This document shows, piece after piece, positions 9,504-18,400 of a stretch of DNA of 64,000 nucleotides. This stretch comes from an uncultured Rhodospirillales bacterium (lineage in GTDB: Bacteria > Pseudomonadota > Alphaproteobacteria > Acetobacterales > Acetobacteraceae). Positions within the stretch are counted from its first letter, which is position 1. Every line of letters starts with the position of its first letter. A program made the translations under genes and the position numbers. Below the pieces are notes generated by a model. It had not been told where the DNA came from, searched no databases, and saw only the letters and a program-made list of their open reading frames with translations. The DNA is taken from assembly GCA_903835235.1 (NCBI GenBank), contig CAILMF010000058.1, positions 62,001 to 126,000 of the forward strand. Reading direction: 5' to 3'.

Positions 9504-9620
9504 CGAACACCCCATTCCCGCAGGACGGGAACAATGCCCACGCCCGGCGCGGTCTGGGGGTAACGAGGGGGCGACGTTGCGCAGCCGTGAGATGAGCGGG
9601 GCGGCGCCCCCTGGGCGCCA

Positions 9621-9666
9621 GAGCAATGTCCGTTCTGATGGAATCATCAGTACGGATTTCTTGCTC
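9621..9666. repeat. Interrupted palindrome, family A copy 1
   Basis: GAGCAA at the left end pairs with TTGCTC at the right end. Inside, CCGTtCTGATG pairs with CATCAGtACGG, with a few mismatches between the arms. The same core occurs as a perfect palindrome at 59715-59756. It lies downstream of the mlaF 3' end, so it may serve as an RNA hairpin. Confidence 0.75.
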
Positions 9667-9680
9667 TGCAACCTATTGAA

Positions 9681-9735
9681 GCTACAGCACGAAATCCGCT
9701 CACGCTGATTCAGCTTGAGCGGATAGTGCTGTAGC
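9681..9735. repeat. Long interrupted palindrome
   Basis: The outer arms GCTACAGCAC and GTGCTGTAGC pair, and so do the inner arms ATCCGCTCA and TGAGCGGAT, with GCTGA/TCAGC near the centre. The structure spans 55 bases between the mlaF stop and the upstream end of the ATP-grasp-like gene. There is no T-run after it on either strand, so it is not a classical terminator. Confidence 0.7.
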
Positions 9736-9744
9736 AGGCTGCTC

Positions 9745-9781
9745 CACGCCGCCGTTGATTCCACCGGCGACGAACAGACGC
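9745..9781. repeat. Dispersed intergenic element, family C copy 1
   Basis: This 37-base stretch (CACGCCGCCG.TGATTCC.CCGGCGACGA.CAGACGC) closely matches 42920-42956, 33 kb away. In both places it follows a large palindrome and the short string GGCTGCT. It abuts the mlaF stop codon. Confidence 0.65.
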
Positions 9782-10617
9782 TACCGCCGCAACTCCATCT
9801 GGATCGGCCCCTCGCGCTCGCCATTGGCGAATTGGTCCACCATGGCATTGCCGGAATGCCCCAGCGTCGCTGCCGGACCTTCCCAGACGATCCTGCCCTT
9901 GAAGATCATCGCCGCCTGGCCACCGATCCGCCGCGCGCTGGCCATGTCATGCGTGATGCTGACCGCGGTGGCGCCCAGCTTCTTCACGCAATCCACGATC
10001 AGCCCGTCGATCACCGCGCCCATGATCGGGTCGAGGCCGGTGGTCGGCTCGTCGAAGAAGATGATGTCCGGCTTGGCCGCGATCGCCCGCGCCAGCGCCA
10101 CCCGCTTCTGCATGCCCCCCGAGAGTTCGGACGGTGAAAGATCGCCGACGCTGGCCGCCAGCCCGACCTGGGCCAGCACCTCCGCCGCCCGGTCGCGCGC
10201 CTGGGCGCGGCCGATGCGCTTCTGCGCCAGCAGCTTGAAGCAGACGTTTTCCCAGACCGGCAGGCTGTCGAACAGCGCGCCGTTCTGGAACAGCATGCCG
10301 ATCCGGTCGCCCAGCGCCTCGCGGTCGCGCCGCGGCAGCTTCAGCACATCCACGCCGTCGATCTCGATCACGCCCTCATCCGGCGTGATCAGGCCGAGGA
10401 TGCACTTGATGGTGACGGACTTGCCCGACCCGGACCCGCCCAGGATCACCATGGAGGATTGCGGCGCCACGTCGAGGTCGACGCCATCCAGCACCTGCTT
10501 GCCGCCGAAGGCTTTTCGCACGCCGCGCATGCGGATCTTCGGGGCGCCGACCAACGCCGCGTGAACGCTGGTGGCGGTGGCGTCGCCAGGGTCGAAAGCA
10601 GGGTCGAAGCCGCTCAT
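9781..10617 (-). CDS. mlaF: ABC transporter ATP-binding protein, MlaF type
   Basis: The ATPase of an Mla-type ABC system, which moves phospholipids between inner and outer membrane in Gram-negative bacteria. Its 278 residues contain Walker A GGSGSGKS (residues 60-67), the signature LSGGMQKR, Walker B IIFFDEPTTGLDP and the H-loop THD. The ATG at 10617 overlaps the mlaE stop in an ATGA junction, so the pair is translationally coupled. The substrate-binding MlaD and other partners are not in this window. An N-terminal extension of about 25 residues precedes the ABC domain. Confidence 0.9.
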   Translation of the reverse strand: MSGFDPAFDPGDATATSVHAALVGAPKIRMRGVRKAFGGKQVLDGVDLDVAPQSSMVILGGSGSGKSVTIKCILGLITPDEGVIEIDGVDVLKLPRRDREALGDRIGMLFQNGALFDSLPVWENVCFKLLAQKRIGRAQARDRAAEVLAQVGLAASVGDLSPSELSGGMQKRVALARAIAAKPDIIFFDEPTTGLDPIMGAVIDGLIVDCVKKLGATAVSITHDMASARRIGGQAAMIFKGRIVWEGPAATLGHSGNAMVDQFANGEREGPIQMELRR

Positions 10618-11399
10618 TGCGCGAAGAACATTTCGGTCAGCACGTAGTCCAGCGCCAGGATCAGGATGGAACTGGTCACCACCGCCGTGGTGGTCGCCCC
10701 GCCCACGCCCTGGGCGCCACCCTTGCTGTTGTAGCCGCACCAGGTGCCCATCAGCGCCACCACGAAGCCGAAGACCGAGGCCTTGACCAGCCCGGAAAAC
10801 ACATCGTCGAATTGCAGGAAGTCGAAGGTCGCCTTCAGGTAGGTGGCGGAAACGAAGCCCAGCTTCAGCGTGGCGATCAGCCAGCCGCCCATGACGCCCA
10901 GGATATCCGCCACCAGCACCAGCAACGGCATGGCCAGCGCCCCGGCCAGCAGCCGCGGCGCCACCAGGTACTTCATCGGGTTGGTCGAAAGCGTCGTCAG
11001 CGCGTCGATCTGGTCGGTCACGCGCATGGTGCCGATCTCGGCGGCGAAACTCGCAGAAATGCGCCCGGCCACCATCAGCCCCGCCAGCACCGGGCCGAGT
11101 TCGCGGGTGATGCTCAGCACCACCAGGTTGGCGACGGCCCCGGTGGCGTTGAAGCGGGCGAAACCGGTGTAGCTTTGCAGCACCAGCACCATGCCGGTGA
11201 AGACAGCGGTCAGCGCCACCACCGGCAGCGAGAAATAGGCAATCTCGAAGAACGCCTTCAGGAACAGCCGGCCATAGAAGGGCGGCCGCGCCAGGTGGCT
11301 GACGGCTTCCAGCGCGAACAGCGCGGCATTGCCCACCGTGCGGCAGGCGCCCAGCACGCCGCGGCCCACCGCGGCCAGGGGGTTCAGCACCAGGTCCAT
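10614..11399 (-). CDS. mlaE: MlaE-family lipid transport permease
   Basis: A 261-residue integral membrane protein with about five or six hydrophobic segments. It carries the family signature RELGPVLAGLMVAGRISASFAAEIGTM in pieces around residues 105-130, and the conserved ending near GCNS/CGYNSKGGAQGVG. It forms the membrane channel partner of the MlaF ATPase encoded next. The gene starts 5 bases after the alr stop. The dnaB-alr-mlaE-mlaF run therefore looks like one transcription unit. Confidence 0.93.
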   Translation of the reverse strand: MDLVLNPLAAVGRGVLGACRTVGNAALFALEAVSHLARPPFYGRLFLKAFFEIAYFSLPVVALTAVFTGMVLVLQSYTGFARFNATGAVANLVVLSITRELGPVLAGLMVAGRISASFAAEIGTMRVTDQIDALTTLSTNPMKYLVAPRLLAGALAMPLLVLVADILGVMGGWLIATLKLGFVSATYLKATFDFLQFDDVFSGLVKASVFGFVVALMGTWCGYNSKGGAQGVGGATTTAVVTSSILILALDYVLTEMFFAQ

Positions 11400-11404
11400 G
11401 CGCG

Positions 11405-12445
11405 TCAGGCCGGCTGATACTGGCGGCGGTAGCGGGCGCCGAGGCTGGTCAGGATCTCATAGCCGATGGTGCCGGCGCGCTCGGCCAGCTCGTCCGGCGT
11501 GCAGCCGGGCCCGATCAGCGTCAGCGCATCGCCTGGGCGCAGCGCCGGCAGGTCGGTGACGTCGAAGGTGGTGAGATCCATGGACACCCGGCCGATGAGG
11601 GGCACGGGCTGGCCCTGGAAACTGGCGATCGCCCTGCCCGAGAGAGCCCGAAGGTAGCCATCCGCATAGCCGGCGGCAACCGTCGCCACCCGGCTGGGTC
11701 GTTCGGCCACCCAGCTGGCGCCGTAGCCCACCGAGGTACCCGCGGCAATTTCGCGCATCTGCAACACCGGCGCTTCCAGCCGCACCACAGGGAGCATCGG
11801 GTTGGGCTGGCCCGGCGTGGGGTTGAGGCCGTACAGCGCCGCCCCCGGCCGGGCGAGGTCCGAAGCGAAGTCCGGCCCGAGGAAAATGCCGGCCGAAGCC
11901 GCCAGGCTGGCGGGCACCCCGGGCAACAGCGCCCGCGCGGCGGCGAAGCGGCCGGCCTGGGCCGCGTTCAGCGGGTGGTCGGGCTGGTCCGGCACCGCCA
12001 GGTGGGTCATCAGCAGCGCCGGCTGCACCCCGGCCAGCCGGCCCCATTCCTGCGGCGGCACGCCCAGCCGCGCCATGCCGGTATCCACCTGCAGAATGCC
12101 CGGCCGGCCCTGATGCGCGGCGATGTCGGCCAGGCTGTTCAGCACCGGGGTCAGGCCGGCGGTGCCATCAGCCCCGGTGGCGAAGCCGTTCAGCACCGCC
12201 ACCAGCGGCCCGGGCCCCAGCACGGCCCGCAGCGCCAGCCCTTCGGCCAGGTGGGCGACGAAGAAATGCCAGCAGCCAGCGGCGGCCAGCGCCCGGCCCA
12301 CCGGCGCCGCGCCCAGCCCATAGCCATCCGCCTTCAGCACGGCGGCACAGGGCGCCCCATGCACGGCGCCCAGCCGCCGCCAATTGGCGACCACCGCCGC
12401 CAGGTCGATCGTCAGGACGGCCTCAGTAGCCGCCACTGTCGCCAT
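11405..12445 (-). CDS. alr: Alanine racemase
   Basis: A PLP enzyme that interconverts L- and D-alanine for peptidoglycan. The 346-residue protein has the PLP-binding Lys38 in AAVLKADGYGLG, the fold III barrel, and the catalytic Tyr in SVGYGASW near residue 256. The terminal domain includes RVSMDLTTFDV. The ATG at 12445 starts 23 bases inside the 3' end of dnaB; a GTG at 12463 is the alternative. The close overlap with dnaB matches the arrangement common in alphaproteobacteria. Confidence 0.95.
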   Translation of the reverse strand: MATVAATEAVLTIDLAAVVANWRRLGAVHGAPCAAVLKADGYGLGAAPVGRALAAAGCWHFFVAHLAEGLALRAVLGPGPLVAVLNGFATGADGTAGLTPVLNSLADIAAHQGRPGILQVDTGMARLGVPPQEWGRLAGVQPALLMTHLAVPDQPDHPLNAAQAGRFAAARALLPGVPASLAASAGIFLGPDFASDLARPGAALYGLNPTPGQPNPMLPVVRLEAPVLQMREIAAGTSVGYGASWVAERPSRVATVAAGYADGYLRALSGRAIASFQGQPVPLIGRVSMDLTTFDVTDLPALRPGDALTLIGPGCTPDELAERAGTIGYEILTSLGARYRRQYQPA

Positions 12446-13973
12446 GCGTCTGGTCGAGGTCACCGAAGCGGGTGAAGTCGGCTTCGAAGAACAGGTGGAC
12501 AGTGCCGGTCGGGCCGTGGCGGCTCTTGCCGATGATCAGTTCCGCCTTGTTGTGGGCGCGTTCCATGTCGGCCTGCCACTTGGTCATGGCTTCCTCGAAC
12601 TTGGCGCCATTGTCGAAGCCCATTTCCTTCGGCGCCCGCTGGGCCAGGTAGTATTCGTCGCGGTAGACGAACATCACCATGTCGGCGTCCTGCTCGATCG
12701 AGCCGGATTCGCGCAGGTCGCTCAGCTGCGGCCGCTTGTCCTCGCGCTGCTCGACCGCGCGGGAGAGCTGGGACAGAGCGATGACGGGAACGGAAAGTTC
12801 CTTGGCAATCGCCTTCAGCCCCTGGGTGATCATGGAGATTTCCAGCACCCGGCTCTCCGGCCGCGTCCCCGCCGCCGGCCGCATCAGCTGCAGATAGTCC
12901 ACGATCACCAGGTCCAGGCCGCGGGTCCGCGCCAGCCGGCGGCAGCGCGTGCGCAGGGCGGAGACGGTGATCGCCGGCGTGTCGTCGATCACCAGCGGCA
13001 GGGTCGAAAGCTCGCGCGAGACTTCCACGAAGCGGTCGAAGTCGCGCTGGCTGATATCGCCACGGCGGATGCGGTCGCCGGAAATGCGCGATTCCTCGGC
13101 CAGCAAGCGCGTGGCCAACTGGTCCGCGCTCATTTCCAGCGAGAAGATCGCCACGCAGCCCTTGGCCACGGCGCTTGGCCCGCCTTCCTCCTGCGCCTGG
13201 CGCACCAGCGCCTTGGCCGCGCCGAAGGCCATCTTGGTCGCCAGCGCGGTCTTGCCCATGGCCGGGCGTCCCGCCAGGATCAGCAGGTCGGAGCCATGCA
13301 TGCCGCCGGTCTTGGCGTCGAAGTCGCGCAGACCGCTGGGCAGGCCGGAGACACCACCCGGCGTCGAAAACGCCCGCTCGGCATTCTCCACCGCGGCCGT
13401 CAGCGCCTTCTCGAAGGTGATGTAGCCGCCTTCGCTGTTGCCCTCGGTGGCCAGGTTGAACAGTTGCTGCTCGGCCGCCTCGATCTGCGACTTGGCGTCG
13501 TGCAGGTCCTCATCGGCGCCGAAGGCGTTGTTGACCAGCGTCTCGCCCACATCGATCAACTGCCGCCGCAGGAAGCTGTCATGGATCAGCCGGCCATATT
13601 CGCCGGCGTTGATGATGCCGACCATGGCCGAGAGCAGCTGCGCCAGGTAGGCGGTGCCACCGACCTCGTCCAGGTCGCCGGAATGTTCGAATTCCGGGCG
13701 CAGGGTGACCACGTCGGCGAGTTGCCCGGCTTCCACGCGACGCTGGATGGCCTTGAAGATCCGGCCATGGATCGGGTCGGCGAAATGCTCGGCCGCCAGG
13801 AATTCGGAGACACGCTCATAGGCGCGGTTATTGGCCAGCAGGGCGCCCAGCAGCGCCTGTTCGGCGGCCAGGTTGCTGGGCGGCAGGCGCTGCGAAAGGC
13901 CAAGCAGCCCACCCTCGCCCAAGCCGCCCAGGCCCTGGCCAGAGGAATCGCCAAACGGCGGTACGTTGTTCAT
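12423..13973 (-). CDS. dnaB: Replicative DNA helicase DnaB
   Basis: The hexameric 5'-3' helicase of the replication fork, 516 residues. The N-terminal collar domain starts near PPSNLAAEQALLGALL. The RecA-like core has Walker A AGRPAMGKTALA, Walker B around LDLVIVDYLQLM, and the SQLSRAVEQR segment. The C-terminus keeps FEADFTRF. No intein is present. The ATG at 13973 gives a usual length. Two DnaA-box-like sequences lie just upstream (14019-14037). Confidence 0.97.
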   Translation of the reverse strand: MNNVPPFGDSSGQGLGGLGEGGLLGLSQRLPPSNLAAEQALLGALLANNRAYERVSEFLAAEHFADPIHGRIFKAIQRRVEAGQLADVVTLRPEFEHSGDLDEVGGTAYLAQLLSAMVGIINAGEYGRLIHDSFLRRQLIDVGETLVNNAFGADEDLHDAKSQIEAAEQQLFNLATEGNSEGGYITFEKALTAAVENAERAFSTPGGVSGLPSGLRDFDAKTGGMHGSDLLILAGRPAMGKTALATKMAFGAAKALVRQAQEEGGPSAVAKGCVAIFSLEMSADQLATRLLAEESRISGDRIRRGDISQRDFDRFVEVSRELSTLPLVIDDTPAITVSALRTRCRRLARTRGLDLVIVDYLQLMRPAAGTRPESRVLEISMITQGLKAIAKELSVPVIALSQLSRAVEQREDKRPQLSDLRESGSIEQDADMVMFVYRDEYYLAQRAPKEMGFDNGAKFEEAMTKWQADMERAHNKAELIIGKSRHGPTGTVHLFFEADFTRFGDLDQTHGDSGGY

Positions 13974-14018
13974 CGCCCCCTTCTAGCCCAGCCGCTCGCG
14001 ACCTGGCGCGTCTTACCT

Positions 14019-14037
14019 TGTGGATAACGGTGGATAA
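14019..14037 (-). promoter_or_regulatory. Two DnaA-box-like sites upstream of dnaB
   Basis: Read on the minus strand, 14027-14019 is TTATCCACA, the consensus DnaA box. 14037-14029 is TTATCCACC, one base off. They form a 10-base direct repeat (TGGATAACGG twice) about 45-65 bases upstream of the dnaB start, a plausible place for DnaA-dependent control. Confidence 0.45.
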
Positions 14038-14127
14038 CGGGGGGCGATTGCGCCGCCACCCACCCTGCGCGGTGGCACGCGCGGTAACGGCTGAGACGGG
14101 GTATCGAAAGCCGTGGCGCTGTCTCCG

Positions 14128-14144
14128 GCCCGAAAGCGTCGGGC
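14128..14144 (-). terminator. Weak hairpin after the MFS gene
   Basis: GCCCGA and TCGGGC form a 6-base-pair stem around a 5-base loop, 20 bases past the MFS stop codon. There is no T-run, so it is at best a weak terminator. Confidence 0.25.
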
Positions 14145-14163
14145 GCAAAGCTGGGCGCGCCGC

Positions 14164-15297
14164 TCAGCCCTGGCGCCGCGCCAGGCCGCCGCGCAGCGCC
14201 AAGGCCAGCGGCAGGGCCAGGGCGCACAGCAGGGCCATCGCCCAGAAGGCCTGGCCGCCGGCCCGCGCGTATAATTGACCGGAACCAAAGGTCAGCACCC
14301 CGAAGGCCAGCCCGATGCCCAGCGAGGCATGCAGCGTCTGCGCCGTGGCCGCCTGGTGCAGCGGCATGCCCGCCAGCACCCGCATGGCGCCCAGGTGCAT
14401 GGCGCCGAAGGTGGCGGCGTGCAGCAACTGCACCAGCGCCAGGGCCGGCAGCCAGGTGGTCTCGGCCGTCACTGCCCAGCGCAGCACGCCGCAGCCCGCC
14501 GCCAGCAGCGCCATGCCGGGCGCGCCCAGCCGGTCGACCAGCGGCTTGCCCCACAGGAACAGCGCCACCTCCGCCACCACGCCTTCGCCCCACAGCAGGC
14601 CGATGACGCCGGGCGAAAGGCCGGCGGCCTGCCAATGGATGGTGCCGAAGGCGTAGTAGAGCGCGTGGCTGCCCTGCACCAAGCCGGAGAGCGGCAGCAG
14701 CACCCGGAAGGCCGGGTCGCGGAACGGCGCGCGAAAGCCACCGCCGCCGCGCGCCACATGCGGGCTGCGCGGCAGCGCCACGGCGCAGGCGGCAGTGGCC
14801 AGCAGGCACAGGCTGAACAGCCACACCACCGCGAGGGTGCCGAAGGCCGCCACCACCTGCCCGGCAACCACAGCCGCCAGGATGAAGCTGGCCGACCCGG
14901 CCGAGCGCGCCCGGCCATAGTCGAACCCCTCGCGCCGCGCCGCCGCCACCGCCAGCGCATCGCCCAGCGGGGCCAGCGGCGCCATGCACAGCGCATGGAA
15001 GAACGCCACCACCAGCAGCATGCCGAAGCCACTGCCCCAGGCGAAGCCAGTGGTGGTGCAGGCCGCCAGCACCGCGCCCGCCGCCAGCACCAGTCGGGCA
15101 TCGCCCAGCCGGTCCGCCGCCCGGCCCATGGTGGGGGAGGCGAACAGCCGTACCGCGGAGCCGGTGGCCAGCACGGCGGAAATCTGCCCCGGCGTCAGCC
15201 CATGGTCGCGCAGCACCGCCGGGAAAAACGGCATCAGAATGCCCACCGCGGCGAATTGCGCGGCAAACAGCAGGGCGAAGCGGGCAATGGGCGACAT
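14164..15297 (-). CDS. MFS transporter (phenylpropionate/HcaT-like group)
   Basis: A 377-residue membrane protein with about twelve hydrophobic helices. The first is RFALLFAAQFAAVGILMPFFPAVL, followed by the loop SPTMGRAADRLGD in the usual MFS 2-3 loop position. The overall pattern (PFFPAVL, IHWQAAGLSP, LWGEGVVAEV) resembles the MFS_1-like group that includes 3-phenylpropionate transporters. The substrate is not readable. The start ATG at 15297 is immediately before the first helix. It is divergent to the helicase gene. Confidence 0.85.
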   Translation of the reverse strand: MSPIARFALLFAAQFAAVGILMPFFPAVLRDHGLTPGQISAVLATGSAVRLFASPTMGRAADRLGDARLVLAAGAVLAACTTTGFAWGSGFGMLLVVAFFHALCMAPLAPLGDALAVAAARREGFDYGRARSAGSASFILAAVVAGQVVAAFGTLAVVWLFSLCLLATAACAVALPRSPHVARGGGGFRAPFRDPAFRVLLPLSGLVQGSHALYYAFGTIHWQAAGLSPGVIGLLWGEGVVAEVALFLWGKPLVDRLGAPGMALLAAGCGVLRWAVTAETTWLPALALVQLLHAATFGAMHLGAMRVLAGMPLHQAATAQTLHASLGIGLAFGVLTFGSGQLYARAGGQAFWAMALLCALALPLALALRGGLARRQG

Positions 15298-15445
15298 GGC
15301 TGCCAGGGCATAGGGCAAAGCCGCGACGGGCGAAATCGCCGCTCCGCCGAAATCACCCGACTGGCATCGGTTGCACGCCCCGCTTGCCTTCCCGCGCGTC
15401 CCGGCCCATGGATGCCGCCCCTGCACCACGGATACCGCCAGCCTC

Positions 15446-18400
15446 ATGTTCGAAGCGCGTGTGAAGGCCGTTCTCGGGCCGACCAATACCGGCAAGACGC
15501 ACCTGGCCATCACCAGGCTGCTGGCGCATGCCAGTGGCATCATCGGCTTTCCGCTGCGCCTGCTGGCGCGCGAAAACTACGACCGCATGGTGGCGGCCAA
15601 GGGTGAACGCTACGTTGCGCTGATCACCGGCGAGGAAAAGATCGTCCCGCCGGAAGCGCGCTGGTTCGCCTGCACGGTGGAAGCCATGCCGCTGGATCGC
15701 CGGGTGGAATTCGTCGCCGTCGATGAAATCCAGCTCTGCGCGGACCCGGACCGGGGCCACATCTTCACCGACCGGCTGCTGAACGCCCGCGGCATGGTGG
15801 AAACCATGTTCATGGGCGCCGAGACCATCCGCCCGCTGTTGCAGCGCCTGGTGCCGCAGGCCGAGATCGAGACCCGCCCGCGCCTGTCACAGCTGACCTA
15901 TGCCGGCCCGGCCAAGCTGACCCGGCTGCCCGCGCGCTCCGCCGTCGTCGCCTTCAGCGCCGCCGAGGTCTATGCCATCGCGGAAGCCATCCGCCGCAAG
16001 CGCGGTGGCTGCGCCGTGGTCATGGGCCGCATGAGCCCGCGCACCCGCAACGCCCAGGTGGCGCTGTACCAGGACCGCGAAGTGGACTTCCTGGTGGCGA
16101 CGGATGCCATCGGCATGGGGCTGAACATGGATGTCGACCATGTCGCCTTCGCCGCCTTGCAGAAGTTCGACGGCCACCAGCTGCGCGCGCTGAACGCGCA
16201 GGAAGCCGCGCAGATCGCCGGCCGCGCCGGCCGCGGCATGCGCGACGGCACCTTTGGTGTCACGGGGGAATGCCCGCCGCTGCCCGACGAGATCGTCAAC
16301 AAGATCGAGGGTCATCAGTTCGAGGCCTTGCAGACCCTGGCCTGGCGCAACAGCGAGCTGGACTTCACCAGCGTGGACGCCCTGCTGGACAGCCTGGCCG
16401 CACCGCCGCCGGAAGCCGGCCTGACCAAGGGCAACGACGCCACCGACCACATCACCCTTTCCATGCTGGCGCGCGAGACCGAGATGCGCCAGCTGGCGCA
16501 GGGCCGCGGCCGCGTGAAACTGCTGTGGGAAGCCTGCCAGGTGCCGGATTTCCGCAAGCTCTCGGACGACACCCACACCCGCCTCTGCGCCCGCATTTTT
16601 ACCAGCCTGGCCACCAAGGGCGTGCTGGAGAGCGACTGGGTCAGCAGCCAGCTGGCCGGGCTGCACAGCGTCGAGGGCGACCTTGATACGCTGATGTCGC
16701 GCCTGGCCAATATCCGGGTCTGGTCCTACATCGCCGCCCGCGCCGACTGGCTGAAGGACGCCGCCCAGGCCGCCGCCGAAGCCCGCAAGGCCGAGGACGC
16801 CGTCTCCGACGCGCTGCATGAGCGCCTGACCGCCCGCTTCGTCGACCGCCGCGCCGCGCAGCTGATCCGCCGGCTGGAGGAAGGCGAGGAAGACCTGCTC
16901 TCCGCCGTCACCCGCAAGGGCGAGGTGCTGGTCGAGGGCCACACCGTCGGCCGGGTGGAAGGCTTCCTGTTCCACCCCGACGCCACCGCCGAGACGGAGG
17001 AGGAGCGCAAGCTGGTCCTGCGCGCCGCCCGCCGTGCCCTGCGGGAGGAAATCCCCCGCCGCGTCGCCGGGTTGGAAATGGCCAAGGACGACGTCTTCAG
17101 CCTCTCGCCGAACCACCGCGTGCTGTGGGAAGGCCATGAGGTCGCCCGGCTGCGCCCCGGCAGCGAACCCGGCAAGCCGCAAGTAGAAGTGCTGGCCAGC
17201 GAGTTCCTGGACGGCGCCCAGCGGGAACGCGTCCGCGCCCGCCTGGCCAAGTGGATCGAAGGCATCCTGGCCAAGGAACTCGCCGCCATATCAGCGGTGG
17301 AGCAGAAGGCCGAGGCCGACAATACGCTGCGCGGCCCGGCCTTCCTGCTGCGCGAGCAGCTGGGCCTGGCGCCGGGCAATACGGATGGCATGGTGACGCC
17401 GGAGCTGCGGCAGAAGCTGAAGGCCATCGGCATCCGCGCCGGCCGCTACGCGCTGTTCCTGCCGGAGGCGCTGAAGCCGCGTGCCATGGCGCTGCGCGCG
17501 CAGCTCTGGGCGCTGAGCCGCAACATCGAAACCCCGGCCCTGCCCAATGCCGGCCTGGTGGCCTTGCAGCTGCGGGACGCCCGCGAGGGCGAGGAGAACC
17601 CGCCGCCGCCGGTCAACTGGCCGCCCGGCTTCGCCGAGACGATCGGCTGGCTGCCGGCGGGTTCGGTGCTGATCCGGCTGGACGTGGCCGAGCGCATCGC
17701 CGGCGAACTGTCCTTCCTGACCCGCCGCGCCCCGGCGCCACCGCCGCCCGACCTGGCCAGCCGCCTGGGCGTGAAGGGGGACACGCTTGGCCCGGCGCTG
17801 GCAGCCCTCGGCTTCCGCCTGCTGGAAGCGGAGCCCTTGGCCGAGAACATGTTCGGCCCGCCGACGCCGATGCGCATCGCCCAGCCGCGCGCCCAGCGCC
17901 CCTACCAGGGCCAGCGCCGCGACCAGCGAGGCCCGGCGCCGCAGCAGACGCGCAGCCCGCGCCCGGAACGCGCCCCGCGCGAGGCCTGGGTGCCGGAGCC
18001 CTTGCCGGAGGGCATGTTCGGCCCGCCGGCGCCGCCGCCGCGCGGCCCGCGTCCGGAAGGCCGCGGTGAGCGTGACCGCAACCGCGGTGGCGAGCGCGGC
18101 CCGCGCCGCGACAACCGGGCGCCGGGCCAATACCAGGGCCCTGCCGGCGAGCGCCCGGCCGGTGACCGCCCGTATGGCGACCGCCCGGCCGGCGACCGCC
18201 CGTACCGCGACCGCCCGCGCGGCGACCATCCGCAGGGTGATCGGCCGCAGGGTGATCGGCCGCAAGGGGATCGCCCCTACACACCGCGTCCCCAAGGGGA
18301 TCGTCCGCAAGGCGAGCGTCCCCAGGGCGACCGTCCCCAGGGCGACCGTCCCCAGGGCGACCGTCCCCAGGGTGACCGCCCCTATGGCGGCCGCGACCAG

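Noticed and set aside
13974-14163. Chromosomal replication origin next to dnaB
   Set aside because: Only two DnaA-box-like sites are visible, no AT-rich unwinding region is present, and dnaA or other origin genes are absent.
18146-18385. CRISPR-like repeat block
   Set aside because: The repeats are 12-15 bases long, contiguous and in frame, encoding GDRPQ peptides, with no spacers.
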